Below are positions 1 through 4,919 of a stretch of DNA of 5,300 bases, piece by piece. Under the pieces are notes generated by a model that did no database searches, was not told the origin of the DNA, and saw only the letters and a program-made list of their open reading frames with translations. The position numbers and the translations under genes were made by a program. The stretch is from Pseudomonadota bacterium (lineage in GTDB: Bacteria > Pseudomonadota > Alphaproteobacteria > Rhizobiales > Kaistiaceae): assembly GCA_023433185.1 (NCBI GenBank), contig JAEZEN010000104.1, forward strand, positions 1 through 5,300, given 5' to 3'. Each line of letters begins with the position of its first letter. Position 1 is the stretch's first letter.

Positions 1-627
1 GAAACTGCCCGAGCCCTCGAAGATGTAGGCGAAGGCGTGCCGGTTGTTCTCGACCTTGAAGGTCTTCTTCCTGCCCGGCGGCACGAAGATGTCGAGGTAG
101 CGCGGATCGGCGGCGACGCCCTCGACCGGCCCCTTCTTGCCCCAGAAGTCGCCGGTGATGACGCGCACGATGGTGCCGTCGTCGTCGACCACCTCGGGAA
201 TGTCCGGCGCCTTGATGTCCTGGTAGCGCGGCGCGGTCATCTTGTGGGCGCGGGGCAGGTTGGCCCAGAGCTGGAAGCCGTGCATCCGGCCCTTCTGGTC
301 GCCCTGCGGCATCTCCTGGTGGAGGATGCCCGAGCCCGCCGTCATCCACTGGACGTCGCCGGCGCCGAGCGTGCCGCGGTTGCCGAGGCTGTCGCCGTGC
401 TCGACCGTGCCGTTCAGCACATAGGTGATCGTCTCGATGCCCCTGTGGGGATGCCACGGGAAGCCGGCGAGATAGTCGTCCGGATTGTCGTTGCGGAAAT
501 CGTCGAACAGCAGAAACGGATCGGTGGCATGGGTATCCCCGAAGCCGAAGGCGCGATGGAGCTTCACGCCCGCCCCTTCCGTATGGGGCTGCGCCGTGAT
601 GATCCGGTTGACGGGACGAAGGGACAT
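1..627 (-). CDS. Pirin family protein (bicupin), 3' end outside the window
   Basis: Reading leftward from an ATG at 627-625, the frame stays open to base 1, giving 209 residues with no stop. The N-terminal cupin carries the pirin signature: FPWHPHRGIETITYVL at about residues 56-71, then MTAGSGILHQEMP at about 95-107. By family knowledge the metal ligands are two His, a further His and a Glu; here these are H59, H61, H103 and E105, all present. The second cupin begins near residue 178 (DIFVPPGRKKTF) and is cut after GSGSF. Full pirins run from about 230 to 300 residues, so roughly 20-90 are missing. Pirins are iron-binding cytoplasmic proteins; some have quercetin dioxygenase activity and others act as regulatory partners. 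Which applies here cannot be told. The start is supported by an AGGGAGA ribosome site 7 bp upstream. The leader contains a phased repeat that may be an operator. The gene is divergent from the BrnA-like gene. Confidence 0.95.
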   Translation of the reverse strand, partial: MSLRPVNRIITAQPHTEGAGVKLHRAFGFGDTHATDPFLLFDDFRNDNPDDYLAGFPWHPHRGIETITYVLNGTVEHGDSLGNRGTLGAGDVQWMTAGSGILHQEMPQGDQKGRMHGFQLWANLPRAHKMTAPRYQDIKAPDIPEVVDDDGTIVRVITGDFWGKKGPVEGVAADPRYLDIFVPPGRKKTFKVENNRHAFAYIFEGSGSF

Positions 628-634
628 TGGCTGG

Positions 635-641
635 TCTCCCT
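635..641 (-). promoter_or_regulatory. Ribosome binding site of the pirin gene
   Basis: On the minus strand this reads AGGGAGA, close to the Shine-Dalgarno consensus, and lies 7 bases before the ATG at 627-625. It fixes the pirin start. Its first two bases are also the last two of the outermost CTGATG/CATCAG half-site (640-645), so anything bound there, or an RNA hairpin using that half-site, would reach into the ribosome site. Confidence 0.75.
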
Positions 642-667
642 GATGGATAACATCAGATAAACTGATG
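640..667. promoter_or_regulatory. Three phased CTGATG half-sites, candidate operator of the pirin gene
   Basis: CTGATG occurs at 640-645, its reverse complement CATCAG at 651-656, and CTGATG again at 662-667. Each start is exactly 11 bp from the next, with A/T-rich spacers GATAA and ATAAA. The array is therefore two overlapping perfect inverted repeats (640-656 and 651-667) sharing a central arm, on one face of the helix. The right-hand palindrome also fits the ATC-N9-GAT (T-N11-A) pattern of LysR-type regulators, and MarR, TetR or HxlR dimers could use such a site. No regulator of those families is encoded in the window. The array lies at the presumed transcription start and next to the pirin ribosome site, so repression is the simplest reading. 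In pirin mRNA the two palindromes would form mutually exclusive 6-bp hairpins, so an RNA-level switch is the alternative. The repeat is seen directly; its function is inferred. Confidence 0.5.
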
Positions 668-695
668 ATAACGTGGAATTTTCCTTCGGCGACAA
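666..695 (-). promoter_or_regulatory. Possible promoter of the pirin gene
   Basis: On the minus strand a -35-like TTGTCG (695-690) is followed after 18 bp by a -10-like TTATCA (671-666). Transcription would begin near 659-660, inside the phased half-site array, giving a leader of about 32 nt. The -10 element shares two bases with the half-site at 662-667. Both hexamers are imperfect, and the call rests mainly on position and A/T richness. Confidence 0.25.
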
Positions 696-718
696 AGATG
701 GTCAGGCGCTGCCATAAT
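689..718 (+). promoter_or_regulatory. Possible promoter of the BrnA-like gene
   Basis: GCGACA (689-694) is separated by 18 bp from CATAAT (713-718), a fair -10 match standing out in GC-rich DNA. A start near 725 would place the inverted repeats at 723-758 at the very 5' end of the transcript. It overlaps the -35 region proposed for the divergent pirin gene. Only four of six -35 bases match the consensus, so this is a weak prediction. Confidence 0.25.
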
Positions 719-722
719 GCAA

Positions 723-758
723 GTCCGGCATGGGAGCCATGCCGCATTGGTGCCGGAC
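723..758. repeat. Two overlapping, mutually exclusive inverted repeats in the BrnA-like leader
   Basis: CGGCATGG (726-733) pairs perfectly with CCATGCCG (737-744) around a 3-base GAG loop. GTCCGGCA (723-730) pairs perfectly with TGCCGGAC (751-758) around 20 bases. The two 8-bp stems share bases 726-730, so they cannot form together. They sit 45 bp or more upstream of the ATG at 804. They could be an RNA leader structure or palindromic operator DNA. Ribbon-helix-helix antitoxins commonly bind palindromes in their own promoters, which makes autoregulation plausible but unproven. No U-tract follows either stem, so neither is a typical intrinsic terminator. Confidence 0.55.
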
Positions 759-788
759 AAGGTACACTCGGCGGGAATCAACCTTGTC

Positions 789-794
789 GAGGAG
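789..794 (+). promoter_or_regulatory. Ribosome binding site deciding the BrnA-like start
   Basis: GAGGAG lies 9 bases before the ATG at 804. The alternative in-frame ATG at 717 would add 29 residues but has no purine-rich site close before it and would translate through the inverted repeats, so 804 is preferred. Confidence 0.65.
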
Positions 795-803
795 CCTCCG
801 GTT

Positions 804-1085
804 ATGGCCGAGCCGCCGAAGAGACGCACCAGCCGCGATCCGCGCGAGGCGGCGGAGGCCGCGTTCCGCAGCCTCAATGCGCCACCCGAACCTGCCGAAC
901 CGAAGCGCGCCGCGGTACCGGGCGTGAAGGAACAGGTGACGCTCCGCATCGATCGCGAGATTCTCGACCACTATCAGGCCGAGGGCCCGGGCTGGCAGGA
1001 CCGCATGATCGAGGCGCTGCGGCAGGCGGCGAAGACCCCGGAATCGATCCCGGTGGACAAGCTCAACGCCTCGAACGACGAATAG
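804..1085 (+). CDS. BrnA-like ribbon-helix-helix protein without an adjacent toxin gene
   Basis: This 93-residue protein has a charged, Pro/Ala-rich N-terminal half (about 1-42) and a C-terminal module VTLRIDREILDHYQAEGPGWQDRMIEALRQA (about 45-75, split here only for naming). That pattern, a short strand (VTLRID) then a helix, then GPGWQDRM and a second helix, matches the BrnA/DUF4415 class of ribbon-helix-helix antitoxins as I know it. Such proteins bind DNA as dimers through the strand and, in true pairs, neutralise the BrnT ribonuclease and repress their own operon. No BrnT-like frame precedes it: upstream is the leftward pirin gene, and downstream the penicillin-binding protein begins 100 bp later. 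It may be a solitary regulator or an antitoxin acting on a distant toxin. The start at 804 is chosen for its GAGGAG ribosome site. Family assignment is fairly good; function is inferred. Confidence 0.8.
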   Translation: MAEPPKRRTSRDPREAAEAAFRSLNAPPEPAEPKRAAVPGVKEQVTLRIDREILDHYQAEGPGWQDRMIEALRQAAKTPESIPVDKLNASNDE

Positions 1086-1148
1086 GCGATCGGAAGTCCG
1101 CTCCCTTCCTTAACTTCGCCCACATGCCTATTCTCAATGATCGGCATG

Positions 1149-1162
1149 CGGCGACGACGCCG
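1149..1162. repeat. Small inverted repeat upstream of the penicillin-binding protein
   Basis: CGGCG (1149-1153) and CGCCG (1158-1162) flank ACGA, ending 23 bp before the GTG start. The stem is only 5 bp and could easily occur by chance in GC-rich DNA. There is no following T-run, so I do not call it a terminator of the preceding gene. The rest of 1086-1185 shows no clear promoter. Confidence 0.2.
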
Positions 1163-1185
1163 TAGCCTCCCGGATATCAGGAACC

Positions 1186-3381
1186 GTGCGCGACCCATTC
1201 GAGAACCAGAACCGCCGCAAGCGGACCGTGCGCGCCATCGACATCGACGCGTGGGTCGATTCGAGCCTATATCGGACGTGGCGCTTCATCGCCGGCCGCG
1301 CCGAGGCCTTCTCGCTCTTCATGCGGCGCTTCCGGGTCACCGGCTTCAAGCGCGGCGCGTCCGAAGTGCTCGGCGACACCCTGACACTTGGTACCGGCGG
1401 TCTCGTCCTCCTGATGATGCTGGCGCTGCCGGCCTGGGAGGCGACGCGCGGCGACTGGCGCGCCGTCGGCGACTATTCCGTCACCTTCCTCGACCGCTAC
1501 GGCAACGAAATCGGCAAGCGCGGCGTCAAGCGGAACGAAACCGTGCAGCTCGACGAGATGCCGGACCACTTGATCAAGGCGGTGCTCGCGACCGAGGATC
1601 GCCGCTTCTTCACCCATTTCGGCATCGACGTGCTGGGCACGATCCGCGCGCTCAGCGAGAACGTGCGGGCAAACACCGTCGTCCAGGGTGGCTCCTCGCT
1701 GTCGCAGCAACTCGCCAAGAACCTGTTCCTGTCGAACGAGCGCACGCTGGAGCGCAAGATCAAGGAAGCCTTCCTGGCGATGTGGCTCGAGGCGAACCTC
1801 TCCAAGCAGGAGATCCTCAAGCTCTATCTTGACCGCGCCTATATGGGCGGCGGCAATTTCGGCGTCGAGGCCGCCTCGGAATTCTACTTCGGCAAGTCCG
1901 TGAAGACGGTCAACCTGGCCGAGGCCGCCCTGCTCGCCGGTCTCTTCAAGGCACCCGCCCGCTACGCCCCGCACATCAACCTGCCCGCCGCCCGCGCCCG
2001 CGCCAACGAGGTGCTGACCAACATGGTCCAGGCCGGGTTCCTGACCGAAGGCCAGGTGATCGGGGCCCGCCGGAAGCCCGCCGATGTCGTCGATCGCGCC
2101 GGCGCCGTCGGCTCGCCCGACTATTTCATGGACTGGGCCTACGAGGAGGTGAAGAAGCTCCGCCTCGGCGGCGACCGCAGCCTGATCGTGCGCGCCACCG
2201 TCGATCTCGGCATGCAGAAGACGGCTGAGGAAGCCGTCGAGACCGTCATGCGCGAGCAGGGCGACGCCTATGGCGTCAAGCAGGCGGCGCTGGTTTCCAT
2301 GGACGTCCACGGCGCGGTGCGCGCCATGGTCGGCGGCCGCGACTACGGCGAGAGCCAGTTCAATCGTGCCACCGACGCGCTCCGTCAGCCGGGCTCGTCC
2401 TTCAAGGTCTACGTCTACGCGGCGGCGATCATGCTCAAGGGCTACACCCCGGAGAGCGTCGTCCGCGATGCGCCGATCTGCGTCGGCAACTGGTGCCCGC
2501 GCAACTATTCCGGCGGCTTCTCCGGGGCGATGACCCTGACCACCGCCCTCGTCAAGTCGATCAACACCATCCCGGTCCGGCTCGCCAATGACGTGACCCG
2601 CGCCAAGGTCATCGAGATCGGCCACGCGATGGGGCTGACGACGGAACTGCCCTCGAGCGCCTCGCTGCCGCTCGGCGCGGCGGAGGTCACCGTCCTCGAT
2701 CAGGCCGCCGGCTACTCGGTCCTCGCCAATGGCGGCTACAGTGCCAAGCCCTATGGCTTCACCCAGATCATGACATCTGGCGGCGACATCATCTACGCCC
2801 ACCGGAAGGACGCCCCGAAGCCCCACCGCGTGCTCGACGACACCACCGTTGCGGCGATGAACACGATGCTCGCCCAGGTCCCCGAATGGGGGACGGGACG
2901 CCGGGCCAAGCTCGATGGCATCCGCACCGCGGGCAAGACCGGCACGACCTCGGCCTACCGCGACGCCTGGTTCGTCGGATATACCGGCAACTACACGACC
3001 GCCGTCTGGATGGGCAACGACGGTTATGGTTCGACCCGCCGCCTCACCGGCGGCATCCTGCCCGCCATGGTCTTCAACAAGTTCATGACCTACGCCCATC
3101 AGGGCATCCCGCTGAAGCCGATCCCGTTCGTCGAACCGGAAAAGTCGCCGGGCGCCGCGGAGCCGGCCGTCGCCGATGCCGGCGAGAGCACCCCCGACAC
3201 CTCGGTTTCGGCCGCGGCGGGCGTCCTCACGGCCCTCACCACGACGCGGCTGATCCAGATCGAACGCCTGTTCCACACCGCCTCGCGCCTCCAGCCGACG
3301 GCCGACATGAGCCAGCCCGCTTCCGTGACCGTCGCGGCGACGCCCGAAGCGGGCGAGGCCCCGTCAACCCAGCCCCAGTAG
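1186..3381 (+). CDS. Bifunctional class A penicillin-binding protein (PBP1A family)
   Basis: At 731 residues this is a complete peptidoglycan synthase that polymerises lipid II into glycan strands and cross-links the stem peptides in the periplasm. Residues 1-67 are a basic cytoplasmic segment; about 68-84 form the single membrane anchor. The GT51 domain (about 95-270) shows EDRRFFTHFGID with catalytic E137, GGSSLSQQLAKNL (168-180), RKIKEAF with second Glu E194, and KLYLDRAYMGGGNFG. The transpeptidase domain (about 335-640) has SSFK with nucleophile S404, SIN (458-460) and KTGT (584-587), so no active-site residue is missing. Residues 650-731 are a low-complexity Ala/Pro/Thr tail. There is no extra C-terminal PBP1C domain. 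C432 and C437 (ICVGNWCPRN) may form a disulfide. The GTG start is weakly served (AGGA three bases upstream), but the N-terminal WVDSSLY and RRFRVTGF segments resemble rhizobial homologues, which argues against starting at the later ATG at 1321. DUF1214 and DUF1254 genes follow. Confidence 0.97.
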   Translation: MRDPFENQNRRKRTVRAIDIDAWVDSSLYRTWRFIAGRAEAFSLFMRRFRVTGFKRGASEVLGDTLTLGTGGLVLLMMLALPAWEATRGDWRAVGDYSVTFLDRYGNEIGKRGVKRNETVQLDEMPDHLIKAVLATEDRRFFTHFGIDVLGTIRALSENVRANTVVQGGSSLSQQLAKNLFLSNERTLERKIKEAFLAMWLEANLSKQEILKLYLDRAYMGGGNFGVEAASEFYFGKSVKTVNLAEAALLAGLFKAPARYAPHINLPAARARANEVLTNMVQAGFLTEGQVIGARRKPADVVDRAGAVGSPDYFMDWAYEEVKKLRLGGDRSLIVRATVDLGMQKTAEEAVETVMREQGDAYGVKQAALVSMDVHGAVRAMVGGRDYGESQFNRATDALRQPGSSFKVYVYAAAIMLKGYTPESVVRDAPICVGNWCPRNYSGGFSGAMTLTTALVKSINTIPVRLANDVTRAKVIEIGHAMGLTTELPSSASLPLGAAEVTVLDQAAGYSVLANGGYSAKPYGFTQIMTSGGDIIYAHRKDAPKPHRVLDDTTVAAMNTMLAQVPEWGTGRRAKLDGIRTAGKTGTTSAYRDAWFVGYTGNYTTAVWMGNDGYGSTRRLTGGILPAMVFNKFMTYAHQGIPLKPIPFVEPEKSPGAAEPAVADAGESTPDTSVSAAAGVLTALTTTRLIQIERLFHTASRLQPTADMSQPASVTVAATPEAGEAPSTQPQ

Positions 3382-3392
3382 GCCGGGGCCTT

Positions 3393-3420
3393 GCATCCGG
3401 CGATGCCCGGGCGTAGCGCC
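3393..3420. other. Two small hairpins between the penicillin-binding protein and DUF1214 genes
   Basis: The 74-bp gap holds GCATC/GATGC (3393-3397 and 3402-3406, loop CGGC) and GGCG/CGCC (3410-3413 and 3417-3420, loop TAG). Both stems are short and neither is followed by a T-tract, so they do not make a convincing terminator. They might slow or stabilise the transcript end, or be chance in GC-rich sequence. Read-through into the DUF1214 gene is expected. Confidence 0.25.
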
Positions 3421-3455
3421 ATGCGCTTACCAAGCTTCTTCGGGACTGCCGGCCT

Positions 3456-4031
3456 TTGCGTTTCCTGATCGACATCGCCATCGCCGTGATCATCGCCGCC
3501 GCCCTCGGCCTCGCCACGGCCTGGTATGCGGTCGACCGCGGGCCGCTCTTCGGCGGCATCGCCATCGGGCCATGGCAGGCCTGGCCGAGCGCCGGCAGCC
3601 CCAATGCCGACCCCTATGCGATCGCCCGGCTGGCGCGCACCGGCGAGATGCCGCTCGGCGCGGGCGAGGGCCTCGCCCTGACGGCGCGGACCGACAGCGC
3701 CGACGAACCGCTCGACGGCAACTGCACCTACCGTCTCGATGGCCTGACGCCGGCGGCGCGGCTGTGGACGCTCACCGCCTATGACGGCAGCGGCCGGCTG
3801 ATGGCCAATGCCGCGCGCCGTTCCGGCTTCCATTCGCGCGAGGTTCTCCGCCGGCCGGACGGCAGCTTCGTCGTCACGGTCTCCCCCGACGTACAGCCCG
3901 GCAACTGGCTGCCGGTGGCGCCCGGGACTCCCTTCGTCCTGGTCTTCCACCTCTACGACACGCCGCTCACCACCGGGGGCGAGGTATCCGACCGCATGAT
4001 GCCGAGCATCGAGCGCGAGGCCTGCCGATGA
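3456..4031 (+). CDS. Membrane-anchored DUF1214 protein
   Basis: The 191-residue product starts with a hydrophobic segment (about 4-24, IDIAIAVIIAAALGLATAW), an uncleaved anchor or signal sequence that places the rest in the periplasm. The remainder matches the DUF1214 pattern: a beta-rich domain with ARLWTLTAYD (101-110), an Asn/Arg turn around ANAARRSGFHSRE (118-129), then DGSFVVTVSPD and GNWLPVAPGTPFVLVFHLYDTP (149-170). DUF1214 is often fused behind DUF1254 in larger proteins; here the domains are on separate genes. I know no established biochemical activity. The start is TTG, the only initiator that keeps the whole hydrophobic segment; a GGGA 10 bases upstream is a weak ribosome site. The last base pairs overlap the DUF1254 start as ATGA, so the two are almost certainly co-translated. 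Low translation from TTG may keep the level modest; this is inference. Confidence 0.88.
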   Translation: MRFLIDIAIAVIIAAALGLATAWYAVDRGPLFGGIAIGPWQAWPSAGSPNADPYAIARLARTGEMPLGAGEGLALTARTDSADEPLDGNCTYRLDGLTPAARLWTLTAYDGSGRLMANAARRSGFHSREVLRRPDGSFVVTVSPDVQPGNWLPVAPGTPFVLVFHLYDTPLTTGGEVSDRMMPSIEREACR

Positions 4032-4573
4032 GGGGCACGATCCTTTTCGTCATCGGCGGCCTGATGCTGGCCGGCATCATCCACATCGTCACCGTGCTGA
4101 TGGTGCCGTCTTTCGCGACCAGCGATGCCTGGGCGGAAATGCGCCGCTTCGGGCGCGTGGGCACCTTCCACACCCTTCCCATGGCCGAAGCCGGCACCGA
4201 GCGGCTGACCGGTCTCGACCCGCGGATGCTGCACGCGGTGTGCCTCTTCTCGCTGGCCGACGGTCCGGTCCGGATCACCGCCAACCTGCCCGACGATTTC
4301 TGGTCCATCGCCGTCTTCGACCGCCGGGGGCGCAACGCCTACAGCATCAACGACCGATCCGCCGATGGCCTCGACCTCGACCTCGCCGTCATAACGCCGG
4401 TGCAGATGGCGCAGCTCCGGCAGGACCCGCCCGAAGCGCTCGAAACCGCCATCGTCATCGAGCTGCCGATCGAGGAGGGCATCGCCCTGCTCCGCGTCTT
4501 CGTCGCCGACGAGACCCTGCTGCCGCAGGCCCGCGCGGCGCTCGAGACGGCCGACTGCGCCGGCGCGCTCTGA
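4028..4573 (+). CDS. Membrane-anchored DUF1254 protein
   Basis: The 181-residue protein has an N-terminal hydrophobic segment (about 4-27, ILFVIGGLMLAGIIHIVTVLMVP), probably an uncleaved anchor leaving the domain outside the cytoplasmic membrane. The body fits a stand-alone DUF1254: FHTLPMAEAG (47-56), LDPRMLHAVCLFSLADGPVRI (63-83), then LPDDFWSIAVFDRRGRNAYSINDR (87-110), a stretch typical of the family. Two cysteines, C72 and C177, could pair if the domain is periplasmic. The ATG lies in the ATGA overlap with the DUF1214 stop and has GAGG (4017-4020) seven bases upstream, so it is both coupled and well served. The pair probably works as a split version of the fused DUF1254-DUF1214 proteins; partnership is inferred from overlap and family habit, and function is unknown. 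Its TGA is 2 bp from the stop of the convergent DUF1491 gene. Confidence 0.88.
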   Translation: MRGTILFVIGGLMLAGIIHIVTVLMVPSFATSDAWAEMRRFGRVGTFHTLPMAEAGTERLTGLDPRMLHAVCLFSLADGPVRITANLPDDFWSIAVFDRRGRNAYSINDRSADGLDLDLAVITPVQMAQLRQDPPEALETAIVIELPIEEGIALLRVFVADETLLPQARAALETADCAGAL

Positions 4574-4578
4574 CGTCA
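4571..4578. other. Palindrome carrying the stop codons of two convergent genes
   Basis: TGACGTCA is a perfect 8-bp palindrome. Its first three bases are the TGA of the DUF1254 gene, and its last three, read on the other strand, are the TGA of the DUF1491 gene. Only CG separates the two stops, so no intrinsic terminator fits between the genes and each transcript must end inside its neighbour or rely on Rho. Confidence 0.9.
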
Positions 4579-4914
4579 GACGGTCTCCAGGAACGACCGG
4601 CCGCCGCGATCCTCGACGGCGACGACCCAGATGTCGGGATCGAACTTGAGCTCGCTGTCGACCCTGTCGCGGATGGCCGCCGCATCGACGCCTTCCGCGA
4701 CTTTCTGGAAGAGCCGGTCGGAGGGCCGTGCCTCGTCGAAGACCATCTGCGGCGCCGGCCCATAGAGATCGCTGGTCCCGTCGAGGCGGTCGACCACGAC
4801 GAAGATGGCACCCGCCTCCTCGGCTCCGCGGCGCACCACGACGGCTGGCGCCCCTTCGAGATTGCAGCGCCGCACATGGGCGGCAACCCACAGGCCGGAA
4901 GTGACCCGCGCCAT
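4576..4914 (-). CDS. DUF1491 family protein
   Basis: The 112-residue product, with no signal peptide or membrane segment, matches DUF1491 throughout: LWVAAHVRRCNLEGAPAVVVRRG (8-30), EEAGAIFVVVDRLDG (32-46), YGPAP (51-55) and FDPDIWVVAVEDRGGR (91-106). Length is normal for the family, which is small, cytoplasmic and nearly confined to Alphaproteobacteria; I know no demonstrated function. The ATG at 4914-4912 lies 5 bp after the stop of the peptidoglycan-binding gene. The nearest purine-rich stretch on its strand (GGAAG, 4932-4928) is 13 bases away, so translation probably depends on ribosomes finishing the upstream gene. The gene ends in the shared TGACGTCA palindrome, convergent with the DUF1254 gene. 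Family assignment is confident; role unknown. Confidence 0.9.
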   Translation of the reverse strand: MARVTSGLWVAAHVRRCNLEGAPAVVVRRGAEEAGAIFVVVDRLDGTSDLYGPAPQMVFDEARPSDRLFQKVAEGVDAAAIRDRVDSELKFDPDIWVVAVEDRGGRSFLETV

Positions 4915-4919
4915 GGCGG

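Noticed and set aside
37..660. A 207-residue plus-strand open frame
   Set aside because: It is antisense to the pirin gene; its product shows no family pattern, while the minus strand shows an intact pirin signature.
717..803. An N-terminal extension of the BrnA-like protein from an ATG at 717
   Set aside because: No ribosome site precedes it, the added 29 residues look non-coding, and GAGGAG lies at proper distance from the ATG at 804.
1267..3276. A 669-residue open frame on the minus strand opposite the penicillin-binding protein
   Set aside because: It is the antisense shadow of a GC-rich gene: composition is dominated by Gly, Arg, Asp, Val and Ala with no recognisable domain, while the plus strand encodes every expected catalytic motif.
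3381..3420. An intrinsic terminator after the penicillin-binding protein gene
   Set aside because: The stems are 4-5 bp and no T-run follows, so the standard pattern is not met.
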